Assembly (NCBI GenBank): GCA_913774845.1
Contig: CAJYJO010000037.1
Location: 1-64,000, forward strand
DNA from: an uncultured Microbacterium sp.
Lineage (GTDB): Bacteria > Actinomycetota > Actinomycetes > Actinomycetales > Microbacteriaceae
Direction: 5' to 3'
Length of the DNA stretch: 64,000 nt
Part shown: positions 7,540-16,092 of the stretch, piece by piece
How positions within the stretch are numbered: position 1 is the stretch's first letter
How the letters are laid out: each line of letters begins with the position of its first letter
The notes under the pieces: model-generated
Told to the model about the DNA's origin: nothing
The model's input: only the letters and a program-made list of their open reading frames with translations
Databases searched by the model: none
Position numbers and translations under genes: made by a program

Positions 7540-9699
7540 ATGCCGACCACGGCAACCGCCGCCCGTAGCTCGAACCAGCGGCGCAGGAAGACCACGTCAT
7601 CCCGACGCGACGACGAAGCCCCCGTCATCCCGATCCTCGCCCGCAAGGTGCGCGAGGTCGAGGCGAAGGCGCAGCGCGGAAAGCTCGGGCCCACCAACCG
7701 GGTGAAGTTCCAGGTGATCGCGTTCCTCGTGCGCGAGGAACGTGCTCGCGTCAAGGCTGACACCGAGATCACCGACGCCGCCCGCGCCGAACTGCTCAAG
7801 CGCCTCGACGGCGTCGCGACCATCCTCGCCAAGACGGCCGCGCGCGACACCTCGCTCATCCAGCTGCTCGAGGTCGACCAGGCCACCTCTCCCGTCGCCC
7901 GACGCATGCGTCGTGACTGGCTGCTGGAGTCGGGAGCCGAGCTGCCGCCCGACGAGCTCATCATCACCGACAACACGCCCAAGGTGGCCCCGGTCGTCCC
8001 GGCGGCTCTCGCTGAGAAGCAGGTCGTGCCGGCATCCATCGAGGCGCGCCAGATGGCGAACCCCTTCCTCGCGCCCGACCTCACCCCCCGCCCGAGCGGA
8101 GACGCCCCGCGTCGCCGCCTCGACGGCTGGGAGCTGATGGGCCCCCTCTACAAGGCGTTCGAGACCGGCGCCGGCGGCTCCGCCGCGAGCATGGAGCTGC
8201 CGCCCGTGCCCGAGTTCGACCGCGTCTCGCCGCGCGGACTCGAAGTCATGCCGCACCAGTCGCGCTTCCTCGAGGCCGTGCGCCAGGGGCACCGCTCGTT
8301 CCTGCTCGCCGACGAGCCGGGTCTGGGCAAGACCGCCGAGTCGGTCCTGGCCGCCTCGGTCGCCGACGCGTACCCGCTGCTGGTCGTCGTGCCCAACGTC
8401 GTGAAGATGAACTGGGCTCGCGAGGTGCAGCGCTGGACGCCGCACCGCCGAGCGACCGTGATCTCGGGCGGCGGCGCCGACATCGACGCCTTCGCCGACG
8501 TGTTCATCGTCAACTACGAGATCCTCGACCGGCACCTGTCGTGGCTGTCGTCGATCGGCCTCAAGGGCGTGGTCGTCGACGAGGCGCACTTCATCAAGAA
8601 CCTCACGTCGCAGCGCTCGCAGAACGTGCTGGCTCTGGCATCCCGCGTCCGTCAGCAGACGCGCGACCCGCTCATGCTGGCACTGACCGGTACTCCGCTG
8701 ATCAACGACGTCGAGGACTTCGACGCGATCTGGCGTTTCCTCGGGTGGACGAACGGCGAGAAGCCCGGCCCCGAGCTCATGGAGAAGCTGGATGCCACGG
8801 GCCTCACGCCCGCCGACAAGGCGTTCTACCCCGAAGCGCGCGAGGCCGTGATCTCGATGGGCATCGTGCGACGCAAGAAGAAGGACGTCGCCGCCGACCT
8901 GCCCGACAAGCTCGTGGCCGACCTCCCCGTCGAGCTCGACGACGAGTACGGCCGGTCGATCCGCCAGGCCGAGCGCGAACTCGGCGCCCGCCTCGCGGCG
9001 AAATACCGCCGCATCATCGAGGCGCGCGGCGACCGAGGACTCGCCGCCGGCGAGATCGACGAGGACATCGTGCGCCTCGTCGCGCACGGCGAGCTCGAAG
9101 AGAGCAAGGCCGCGGGCTCGGGCAGCGAGAACGTCTTCACGATGGTCCGCCGCATCGGCCAGGCCAAGGCGCACCTCGCGGCCGACTACGCGGTGCAGCT
9201 GCAGCGATCGGTCGGCAAGGTCGTCTTCTTCGCGAAGCACATCGACGTGATGGATGCCGCGGAGGCCCACTTCAAGGCCTCCGGCCTCAAGGCCGTGTCG
9301 GTGCGCGGAGAACAGACCTCCACTGCCCGGCAGGCCGCGATCGACGCGTTCAACAGCGACCCCGACGTCGGTATCGCGGTGTGTTCGCTGACCGCCGCCG
9401 GTGTCGGCCTGAACATGCAGGCCGCGTCGAACGTCGTGCTCGCCGAGCTGTCGTGGACCGCCGCCGAGCAGACGCAGGCGATCGACCGCGTGCACCGCAT
9501 CGGCCAGGAGGAGCCCGTCACCGCGTGGCGCATCATCGCGGCGCACACGATCGACACCAAGATCGCCGAGCTCATCGACTCGAAGGAGGGTCTCGCCGCG
9601 CGCGCCCTCGACGGCCAGGCCATCGAGCCCGGTTCGAGCGACTCCGTGCAACTCTCGGCGCTCATGCACCTGCTGCGCCAGGCGCTCGGCAAGGCCTGA
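7540..9699 (+). CDS. SNF2-family DEAD/DEAH helicase
   Basis: This is a superfamily 2 ATPase of the Swi2/Snf2 type, expected to translocate on duplex DNA. The first 230 residues are basic and alanine-rich without a recognised domain. The helicase core then shows motif I DEPGLGKT (about 258-265), motif II VVDEAHF (about 345-351), motif III LALTGTP, motif V AGVGLNMQ and motif VI QAIDRVHRIGQ. A helical insertion (about 470-540) separates the two RecA-like lobes. At 719 residues it looks like a stand-alone remodeller or fork-processing enzyme; there is no nuclease or adjacent defence partner. AGGAGG precedes the ATG by only three bases. Confidence 0.88.
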   Translation: MPTTATAARSSNQRRRKTTSSRRDDEAPVIPILARKVREVEAKAQRGKLGPTNRVKFQVIAFLVREERARVKADTEITDAARAELLKRLDGVATILAKTAARDTSLIQLLEVDQATSPVARRMRRDWLLESGAELPPDELIITDNTPKVAPVVPAALAEKQVVPASIEARQMANPFLAPDLTPRPSGDAPRRRLDGWELMGPLYKAFETGAGGSAASMELPPVPEFDRVSPRGLEVMPHQSRFLEAVRQGHRSFLLADEPGLGKTAESVLAASVADAYPLLVVVPNVVKMNWAREVQRWTPHRRATVISGGGADIDAFADVFIVNYEILDRHLSWLSSIGLKGVVVDEAHFIKNLTSQRSQNVLALASRVRQQTRDPLMLALTGTPLINDVEDFDAIWRFLGWTNGEKPGPELMEKLDATGLTPADKAFYPEAREAVISMGIVRRKKKDVAADLPDKLVADLPVELDDEYGRSIRQAERELGARLAAKYRRIIEARGDRGLAAGEIDEDIVRLVAHGELEESKAAGSGSENVFTMVRRIGQAKAHLAADYAVQLQRSVGKVVFFAKHIDVMDAAEAHFKASGLKAVSVRGEQTSTARQAAIDAFNSDPDVGIAVCSLTAAGVGLNMQAASNVVLAELSWTAAEQTQAIDRVHRIGQEEPVTAWRIIAAHTIDTKIAELIDSKEGLAARALDGQAIEPGSSDSVQLSALMHLLRQALGKA

Positions 9700-9709
9700 T
9701 TCGCGTTGT

Positions 9710-9747
9710 CACGAACGCCCCGGTGCTTCGGCGCCGGGGCGTTCGTG
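9710..9747 (+). terminator. Terminator hairpin after the helicase gene
   Basis: CACGAACGCCCCGG and CCGGGGCGTTCGTG form a perfect 14-bp stem with a 10-base loop, 11 bases past the stop. No T-run follows. Confidence 0.6.
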
Positions 9748-9804
9748 CGTGCTGGGCTCTCCGGGTTGGGGCGTTCGTGCGTGCTGGGCTCTCCGGGTTG
9801 GGGC
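9741..9804. repeat. Two 32-bp tandem repeats
   Basis: The unit beginning GTTCGTGCGTGCTGGG is repeated exactly at 9741-9772 and 9773-9804. A degenerate third piece (GGGTTGGGGCGGATTC) follows to about 9830. The first copy overlaps the terminator's right arm. The rest of the 9805-10009 gap shows only a possible pfkA -10 (TAAGGT near 9944). Confidence 0.85.
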
Positions 9805-10009
9805 GGATTCGGCGGGTTGGGGCGGATTCCGCCCCGAACCTCAGGCTCGGGCCCCCGAGCGTGCGAGGAGGACGCAGAGTCCGGGGCTCGGGCGCGTGGC
9901 TCGCCGCCCCGTCACCGTGTGGCAGCGGTCCCGCCCGCGGCGATAAGGTCGAAGACGGCAACGGCGCCGCCCCCCTTCACCCGAACCACAGCACCAGAGG
10001 ACTCTGCCC

Positions 10010-11038
10010 ATGAAGATCGGCATCCTGACCAGCGGCGGCGACTGCCCCGGGCTGAACGCGGTCATCCGTGGCGTCGTGCTGAAGGGCACGACGAATTACG
10101 ACATCGAGTTCGTCGGCATCCGCGACGGCTGGCGTGGCGTGGTCGACGGCGACTTCTTCCCGCTCACGCGTCACGAGGTGAAGGGCCTGTCCAAGGTCGG
10201 CGGCACGATTCTCGGCACGAGCCGCACCAACCCCTACGAGGGAGCGCGCGGCGGCGCCGAGAACATCTCCAAGACCATGTACGGGCACCGGCTCGACGGC
10301 ATCCTCGCCATCGGCGGCGAGGGGACTCTGGCCGCTGCCGACCGCCTGTCGAAGGACGGCATCAACGTCCTCGGCGTGCCGAAGACGATCGACAACGACC
10401 TCCGCGCGACCGATTACTCTTTCGGCTTCGACACGGCCGTCAACATCGCGACGGATGCCATGGACCGTCTGCGCACCACTGGCGACTCGCATCAGCGCTG
10501 CATGGTGGCCGAGGTCATGGGTCGCCACGTCGGCTGGATCGCGCTGCACGCCGGTATCGCCGCGGGCGCGCACGTGATCTGCATCCCCGAGGTGCCGATG
10601 TCTATCGATGAGATCGTCGAGCAGGTCACCCGCGCCCACGATCGCGGCCGCGCACCCCTGGTCGTCGTCTCCGAGGGCTTCAAGCTCAAGGGCATGGACG
10701 AGGCCTTCAGCGACAAGGGCCTCGACGCCTTCAACCGTCCCCGCCTCGGTGGCATCGGCGAGCTCCTCGCCCCCGAGATCGAGCGCCTCACCGGCATCGA
10801 GACGCGGTCGACGGTGCTCGGCCACATCCAGCGCGGCGGCTCGCCGTCGGGCTTCGACCGCGTGCTCGCGACTCGCCTGGGACTGCACGCCGCCGACGCG
10901 CTGCACGAAGGCGCGTGGGGACAGATGGTCGCCATGCGCGGCACCGACATCGTGCGCGTTCCCTTCGCCGACGCCCTCGGCGAGCTCAACAGCGTGCCCC
11001 TGTACCGCTATGAGGAGGCCGCCGCCCTGTTCGGCTGA
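10010..11038 (+). CDS. pfkA: ATP-dependent 6-phosphofructokinase
   Basis: The enzyme phosphorylates fructose-6-phosphate in glycolysis. The 342 residues begin IGILTSGGDCPGLNAVIR. The diagnostic site reads GGEGT (102-106), with Gly where pyrophosphate-dependent enzymes have Asp, so ATP is the expected donor. PKTIDND (124-130) carries the Lys typical of the actinobacterial ATP-PFK group. MGRHVGWIAL and GHIQRGGSPSGFDR are further substrate-site blocks. A moderate AGAGGA ribosome site precedes the ATG. Confidence 0.95.
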   Translation: MKIGILTSGGDCPGLNAVIRGVVLKGTTNYDIEFVGIRDGWRGVVDGDFFPLTRHEVKGLSKVGGTILGTSRTNPYEGARGGAENISKTMYGHRLDGILAIGGEGTLAAADRLSKDGINVLGVPKTIDNDLRATDYSFGFDTAVNIATDAMDRLRTTGDSHQRCMVAEVMGRHVGWIALHAGIAAGAHVICIPEVPMSIDEIVEQVTRAHDRGRAPLVVVSEGFKLKGMDEAFSDKGLDAFNRPRLGGIGELLAPEIERLTGIETRSTVLGHIQRGGSPSGFDRVLATRLGLHAADALHEGAWGQMVAMRGTDIVRVPFADALGELNSVPLYRYEEAAALFG

Positions 11039-11050
11039 GCCTGCCGCTGT

Positions 11051-11085
11051 GACGCCCCGTCCTGCCGTGCGCGGGGCGGGGCGTC
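11051..11085 (+). terminator. Terminator hairpin after pfkA
   Basis: GACGCCCCGTCC pairs with GGGCGGGGCGTC with one G-T wobble, 12 bases after the stop. It is GC-rich and has no T-run. Confidence 0.55.
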
Positions 11086-11123
11086 GTCGCGTGTGCGTGG
11101 GCGTGTGCGACTTTCCGGTGCTC

Positions 11124-11433
11124 GTCCCACTTGTGCCGGTGCTCGTCCCACTTGTGGTGGGTGGGAGCGTTGTTTACTGGCCATAAGTGGGACGAGCGTG
11201 TGGTGCGGTGGCGGCGGCGTCCCACTGGTGGAGGGCTTGTCCCACTTGTGCCGGTGCTCGTCCCACTTGTGGTGGGTGGGGGCGTTGTGTACTGGCCATA
11301 AGTGGGACGAGCGTGTGTTGCGGTGGCGGCGGCGTTCCACTGGTGGAGGGCTTGTCCCTCTTGTGCCGGTGCTCGTCCCGCTTGTGGTGGGTGGGAGCGT
11401 TGTTTACTGGCCATAAGTGGGACATGGTCTTTG
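11124..11433. repeat. 115-bp tandem array of GTCCCACTT words
   Basis: Two full units (11124-11238 and 11239-11353) and one partial unit (11354-11433) repeat at exactly 115 bp. Each full unit holds GTCCCACTTGTG twice, ACTGGCCATAAGTGGGAC once and GTCCCACTGG once, so the second GTCCCACTT can pair with AAGTGGGAC. The third unit carries single-base variants (GTCCCTCTT, GTCCCGCTT). The array ends 14 bases before the first possible start of the nuclease-like gene. No open frame with coding character is seen inside. Confidence 0.93.
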
Positions 11434-11527
11434 AGGACGGAGCGGGATGCCTCCTCCACACGCCTTCAGCGGACGGGAGGTCTGGGGAGAACGCCGTTTC
11501 GATGGGCGGCGCTCGGGATCCTGGAGC

Positions 11528-12442
11528 GTGACCCGACGCCGTCCCCTTCCCGCCGATCTGCCCGAGCGGTTCCACGTGGCGGAGGCACTCGAACGCGGTT
11601 CGAGCAGAACCCGCCTTCGCGCCTCCGATCTCGCGGCCCCTTTCCACGGCGTGCGTTCACGGTCGCCCGGCGACGACAGCATCCTCGAGCGGTGCCAGGC
11701 CTACGCGCCCCGACTCGCGGAGGGGCAGTTCTTCAGCCACGAGACGGTGTTCGCCCTCCGGGGCCTCAGCACCCCGGAGTGGCCGTACACACCGCGCGTG
11801 CACGTGTCGGCGCATCGCCCCGCCCGCGAGCCGCGCACACGCGGCGTCGTCGGTCATCGATTGCAGACGCGGGAGCCGGCCATCGAAGCCGGACCCGACG
11901 GGATGCCGATCGAGAACGCCGTACGCGCCTGGCGGCAGTGCGGACGGTTATGGCGTCTCGACGACCTGGTCGCAGGAGCCGACGCGCTCCTGGCAGGGCG
12001 GGAGCCCCTCGCAACCGTTGCCGGTCTGGACGCCGAGATCACACGCATGGGTGATGTCCGGAGCGGCATCTTGCGTCGAGCACTCTCGCTGGCCCGTCCG
12101 GGGGCGAGGTCGCCGCGGGAGACCCTCCTGCGCCTCCTTCTCACACGCCACGGGTTGCCGGAGCCCGACGTCAACATCGACATCTTCACCGGGCGCGGAG
12201 AATTCGTCGCGGAGGTCGATCTGGTCTTCGAGAGGTGGCGCGTCGCCGTCGAATACGACGGGCGGGTCCACGCCGAGAATTCACGGCAGTTCGCTCGCGA
12301 CGCCGACCGGTGGGCGGCGATCCGCGAAGCGGGGTGGGATCACGTCCGGATCCTCAGTCACCACCTCCGTGCGGACGGCGGTTCGGCGGTATCTCTCGTC
12401 CGCGCCGCGCTCATCAGGGCAGGCTGGCGGCCCGGCCACTGA
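11528..12442 (+). CDS. DUF559/Vsr-like endonuclease-fold protein
   Basis: This 304-residue protein ends in a PD-(D/E)XK-type module. Glu198, the segment EVDLVF (229-234), VEYDG (241-245) and a downstream GW (269-270) are where DUF559 and Vsr-like proteins place catalytic and core residues. The N-terminal part (PERFHVAEALERGSS...RLRASDL...GVRS) resembles the winged-helix start of AbiEi-like proteins. The GTG at 11528 is chosen because homologous N-termini begin close to it; ATG 11447 would add 27 atypical residues but has a better GGAG site. Palindromes of one repeat family flank it. Nuclease activity and role are inferred. Confidence 0.75.
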   Translation: MTRRRPLPADLPERFHVAEALERGSSRTRLRASDLAAPFHGVRSRSPGDDSILERCQAYAPRLAEGQFFSHETVFALRGLSTPEWPYTPRVHVSAHRPAREPRTRGVVGHRLQTREPAIEAGPDGMPIENAVRAWRQCGRLWRLDDLVAGADALLAGREPLATVAGLDAEITRMGDVRSGILRRALSLARPGARSPRETLLRLLLTRHGLPEPDVNIDIFTGRGEFVAEVDLVFERWRVAVEYDGRVHAENSRQFARDADRWAAIREAGWDHVRILSHHLRADGGSAVSLVRAALIRAGWRPGH

Positions 12443-12444
12443 CC

Positions 12445-12499
12445 CTTGTCCCACTTATGGCTGGTTAACGTCGTCCTCACCGGCCATAAGTGGGACAAG
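12445..12499. repeat. 17-bp palindrome of the GTCCCACTT family
   Basis: CTTGTCCCACTTATGGC (12445-12461) and its exact complement (12483-12499) enclose a 21-base loop starting three bases after the nuclease-like gene. The word GGCCATAAGTGGGAC is identical to the one in the upstream array. A further half site, AGGTGGGAC, follows near 12509. Confidence 0.9.
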
Positions 12500-12551
12500 C
12501 ACCGTCATAGGTGGGACACACTGCCCCCGCAGCCGCCGCCCCCGCAGCCCG

Positions 12552-14666
12552 TTACTCCGCCAGGCCGAGCACGTCGAGCAACCAGGCGAGCTCGAACGCG
12601 CGCTCCCGCCAGGCGTTGTAGCGGCCGCTGACGCCGCCGTGGCCGGCGACCATCTCGCACTTCAACAGCGCGTCGGCGCCCACCTCGCGCAGGCGCGCGA
12701 CCCACTTGGCGGGCTCGACGTACAGCACGCGGGTGTCGTTGAGCGACGTGACCGCGAGGATGCGCGGGTACTCGACGCCCTCGCGCACATTCTCGTACGG
12801 CGAGTACGACTTCATGTAGGCGTAGACGTCGGCGTCGTGCAGGGGGTCGCCCCACTCGTCCCATTCGATCACCGTAAGAGGAAGGGAGGGGTCGAGGATC
12901 GTGGTCAGCGCGTCGACGAAGGGGACGTCGGCCAGCACCCCGGCGAACAGCTCGGGGGCGAGGTTGGCGACGGCGCCCATGAGCAGTCCTCCGGCGCTGC
13001 CGCCCTCGGCGACGATGCGGTCGGGGGTGGTGTAGCCGGCGTCGACGAGGTGCCGGGCCGCGGCGACGAAGTCGGTGAACGTGTTGCGCTTGGCGAGCAG
13101 CTTGCCGTCTTCGTACCACTGCCGGCCCATCTCGCCGCCGCCGCGAACGTGCGCGACGGCGAAGACGACACCCCGGTCGAGCAGCGACAGGCGGGGGACC
13201 GAGAAGCCGGGCTCGATCGAGTGCTCGTACGAGCCGTAGCCGTACAGGTGCACCGGGCGAGGGGCGGCGCCCGGTTCGCCGAACGACCGCTTCCACACCA
13301 GCGACACCGGGACCTGCGTGCCGTCGTCGGCGGGGGCCCACACCCGCGCCTGGCCGTAGTCGGCGGGGTCGAACCCGCCGAGCACCGGCTGGCGCTTGCG
13401 CAGCAGCAGCTCGCCCGTCTCGACGACGTAGTCGAAGACGGTGCCGGGGGTGACGAACGAGCCGTAGCCGAGGCGCAGCACCGGGGGAGCGTACTCGGGG
13501 TTGCCGCCCGTGCCGACGCTGTACAGCGGCTCGTCGAAGGCGATCTCGGTGACCGAGCCGTCGGCGTACGACAACATGCCCAGGCGCGCGAGACCGTCGC
13601 GGCGGTAGCCGACCACGCCCCAGTCGCGGAACGTGTCGACGCCCAGCAGGCGGTGGCCGGTGCGGTGCGCGATCACCGTCTCGCGGGGGCCCTGGGGATC
13701 GGATGCCGACACCCGCACCAGCTCGAAATCGAGGGCGCCGTCATTGTGCAGGATGTACAGCACGTCTTGGCCGTCGACCACGGCGTGCGACGAGGAGTAC
13801 TCCACGCCCTCGCGGCGCGGCCACACCACGCGGGGCTCGCCGCGGAGGTCGTCGGCATCCAGGATCCACTCCTCGCTCGTGATCGACGAGCCCATCTCGA
13901 TCACGAGGAAGCGGTCGCTGCGGGTGAAGTCGGCGCCGACCCAGTAGCGGTCATCGGGCTCGTGGAACAGCTTCACGTCGTCGGCGACGGGCGTGCCGAT
14001 CTCGTGCAGCCATACGGTGTCGGGACGCCACGCGTCGTCGACCGTCGTGTAGACGATGAAGCGTCCGTCGGGCGAGAACGTCGCTCCGGAGAAGGTGCCG
14101 GGGATCTCGTCGGGGAGCGTCTCTCCGGTGATGAGGTCGCGCACGCGGACGGTGTAGCGTTCGTCGCCCGCGACGTCGATGCCGTACAGCATGCGCGTGC
14201 CGTCGTTCGTGATCTCGAAGCTGCCCAGCGAGAAGAAGTCGGTGCCCTCGGCCTCGACGTTGCCGTCGAACAGCACCTGCTCGCCGGGGACGGGCCGGTC
14301 GGGGGACAGCACGGGCGGGGTCCAGTCGTCGGGGGAGTCCAGCGGAGCGCGGCACTGGATGCCGTACTGCGCGCCGGCGACGGTGCGGCCGTAGTACCAC
14401 CAGTCGCCGCGGCGGGCGGGCACCGACAGGTCGGTCTCGAGCGTGCGGCCCTTGATCTCGCCGAAGATCTCGTCGCGCAGGGCGCCGAGGTGCGCGGTGC
14501 GCTCGCCGGTGTAGGCGTTCTCGGCCTCGAGGTGCGCGATCACCTCGGCGTCGTCCTTGGCGCGCAGCCACTCGTAGGGGTCGTCGAACGTGTCGCCGTG
14601 GTGGGTGCGCGGGGCGGGGCGGCGGGCGGCGACGGGCGGGGCGAGCTTCGGGTCGAGATCGGTCAC
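12552..14666 (-). CDS. ptrB: Oligopeptidase B (S9 prolyl-oligopeptidase family)
   Basis: This is a cytoplasmic serine peptidase that cuts short peptides after Lys or Arg. The 704 residues comprise a beta-propeller (about 70-400) and a C-terminal alpha/beta hydrolase. The catalytic triad is visible as Ser in GGSAGG (about 556), Asp in SLNDTRV (about 643) and His in AGHGGVSGR (about 676). YGYGSYEHSIEPGF and VRGGGEMGRQWYE are oligopeptidase B hallmarks. There is no signal peptide. The GTG at 14666 lies six bases after a TAGCGT -10, so a leaderless start is likely. Confidence 0.93.
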   Translation of the reverse strand: MTDLDPKLAPPVAARRPAPRTHHGDTFDDPYEWLRAKDDAEVIAHLEAENAYTGERTAHLGALRDEIFGEIKGRTLETDLSVPARRGDWWYYGRTVAGAQYGIQCRAPLDSPDDWTPPVLSPDRPVPGEQVLFDGNVEAEGTDFFSLGSFEITNDGTRMLYGIDVAGDERYTVRVRDLITGETLPDEIPGTFSGATFSPDGRFIVYTTVDDAWRPDTVWLHEIGTPVADDVKLFHEPDDRYWVGADFTRSDRFLVIEMGSSITSEEWILDADDLRGEPRVVWPRREGVEYSSSHAVVDGQDVLYILHNDGALDFELVRVSASDPQGPRETVIAHRTGHRLLGVDTFRDWGVVGYRRDGLARLGMLSYADGSVTEIAFDEPLYSVGTGGNPEYAPPVLRLGYGSFVTPGTVFDYVVETGELLLRKRQPVLGGFDPADYGQARVWAPADDGTQVPVSLVWKRSFGEPGAAPRPVHLYGYGSYEHSIEPGFSVPRLSLLDRGVVFAVAHVRGGGEMGRQWYEDGKLLAKRNTFTDFVAAARHLVDAGYTTPDRIVAEGGSAGGLLMGAVANLAPELFAGVLADVPFVDALTTILDPSLPLTVIEWDEWGDPLHDADVYAYMKSYSPYENVREGVEYPRILAVTSLNDTRVLYVEPAKWVARLREVGADALLKCEMVAGHGGVSGRYNAWRERAFELAWLLDVLGLAE

Positions 14667-14672
14667 CGTTCC

Positions 14673-14678
14673 ACGCTA
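14673..14678 (-). promoter_or_regulatory. -10 element of ptrB
   Basis: TAGCGT on the minus strand lies six bases before the GTG start at 14666. Confidence 0.5.
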
Positions 14679-14781
14679 GTGCGCCCTCCCGACATCGGTC
14701 GGGGAGAATGTCCAGGATGCCGCGCGCCCGCCGCCCGCAAGTTTGACCGCCGCGGTCCTCGGTGAAAGGATGTCGAGGCGA

Positions 14782-14814
14782 CCTCGGTGAACGAGTGTCG
14801 AACTCCAGGTGAAC
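14782..14814 (-). promoter_or_regulatory. PHO-box-like triple 11-bp direct repeat
   Basis: On the minus strand three contiguous 11-mers read GTTCACCTGGA, GTTCGACACTC and GTTCACCGAGG. The GTTCACC core and 11-base phase match the Streptomyces PhoP-binding direct repeat unit. A partial copy (CCTCGGTGAAA on the plus strand) lies at 14757-14767. It stands 61 bases before the phosphate transporter start. Confidence 0.7.
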
Positions 14815-14874
14815 TCTTCGTTCGTCGCGCCGATCCCGTCGGCATCCCTTCCTCCTTCTCACGGAAAGCGAACG

Positions 14875-16092
14875 GTGGAGAGCGCAGCCCTCATCATCGT
14901 GCTGGTCATCGCGCTGGCACTGTTCTTCGATTTCACCAACGGGTTCCACGACACCGCGAACGCGATGGCCACCCCCATCGCCACGGGGGCGCTCAAGCCC
15001 AAGGTCGCCGTCCTCCTGGCCGCGAGCCTGAACCTCGTCGGCGCCTTCCTCTCGACGGAGGTGGCCAAGACCATCTCGGGCGGGATGATCCGCGAAGACC
15101 AGCTGAGTCCCGACATCTTCCCGCCGATCATCTTCGCCGGTCTCATCGGCGCGATCACCTGGAACATGCTCACGTGGCTGCTGGGTCTTCCCTCGAGCTC
15201 GTCGCACGCCCTCTTCGGCGGCCTGATCGGCGCGACGCTCGTGGGGGTGGGGGCCTCGGCGATCGACACCGGCGTGGTGCTGAGCAAGGTCATCCTCCCC
15301 GCTCTCATCGCTCCGCTGACGGCCGGCCTCATCGCGTTCACCGTCACCAAGATCGCCTACGGCGTCACGCGCCGCTACGACATGAAGGCCGACGGACGCG
15401 ACGGCTTCCGCTGGGGGCAGATCTTCACCTCGAGCCTCGTCGCGCTGGCGCACGGCACCAACGACGCGCAGAAGACGATGGGCGTCATCACCCTCGCCCT
15501 CATCACGGTCGGCTGGCAGTCGTCTGCGGACCCCGACCCGCAGCTCTGGGTCGTCTTCGCGTGTGCGCTCACGATCGCGCTGGGCACCTACATGGGCGGC
15601 TGGCGCATCATCCGCACCCTCGGCAAGGGGCTCACCGATGTGAAGCCCGCGCAGGGCTTCTCGGCCGAGACCTCCACGGCGGCGACCATCCTGGCATCCA
15701 GCGCCCTGGGCTTCGCCCTGTCGACCACGCAGGTCGCCTCGGGCTCGGTCATCGGCTCGGGCCTCGGGCGCCGCGGATCGACGGTGAGGTGGAACACGGT
15801 CGGGCGCATCATGATCGGGTGGGTCCTCACCCTCCCCGCCGCGGGTGCCGTGGGTGCCGCCGCGGCTCTCATCGTGGTCTGGCTCGGCGGGTGGGGCGTC
15901 GCGGTCGACGCGGTCATCGCGGTCGTCGTAATCCTCGGTCTGTTCCTGCGCTCGCGCCGCGACGAGGTCACCTCGGCCAACGCGATGAGCGAGGTCGCCG
16001 ACTCCGGCGCCGCGGTCAAGGTGCCGCGCAAGCCCGGACCCACGCGTCGTCAGCGCCGCCTCGAGCGCGCCACAGCCGAGAAGGACGCCTGA
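14875..16092 (+). CDS. pit: Low-affinity inorganic phosphate transporter (Pit family)
   Basis: This is a membrane phosphate permease of the PiT family, usually driven by protons or cations and able to carry metal-phosphate. The two PiT signatures are present: NGFHDTANAMAT near residue 20 and HGTNDAQKTMGV near residue 195. About ten helices span 405 residues and the C-terminal tail is basic. GTG 14875 is preferred because GGAAAG lies just upstream and the first helix follows directly; GTG 14809 has no ribosome site and falls inside the PHO-box-like repeat. The next gene overlaps by one base. Confidence 0.88.
   Translation: MESAALIIVLVIALALFFDFTNGFHDTANAMATPIATGALKPKVAVLLAASLNLVGAFLSTEVAKTISGGMIREDQLSPDIFPPIIFAGLIGAITWNMLTWLLGLPSSSSHALFGGLIGATLVGVGASAIDTGVVLSKVILPALIAPLTAGLIAFTVTKIAYGVTRRYDMKADGRDGFRWGQIFTSSLVALAHGTNDAQKTMGVITLALITVGWQSSADPDPQLWVVFACALTIALGTYMGGWRIIRTLGKGLTDVKPAQGFSAETSTAATILASSALGFALSTTQVASGSVIGSGLGRRGSTVRWNTVGRIMIGWVLTLPAAGAVGAAAALIVVWLGGWGVAVDAVIAVVVILGLFLRSRRDEVTSANAMSEVADSGAAVKVPRKPGPTRRQRRLERATAEKDA

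Noticed and set aside
7540-9699. A phage-defence helicase system
   Set aside because: The SNF2 gene stands alone, flanked by copA and pfkA, without a methylase, nuclease or other defence partner.
11124-11433. CRISPR array
   Set aside because: Units are 115 bp, tandem without unique spacers, and there are no cas genes.
10986-11660. Open frames across the repeat array on both strands
   Set aside because: They encode only repeats of the same low-complexity peptide, have no ribosome sites and change frame between units.
14809-14874. Upstream GTG start for the phosphate transporter
   Set aside because: No ribosome site; it lies inside the PHO-box-like repeat and adds residues unlike the family N-terminus.
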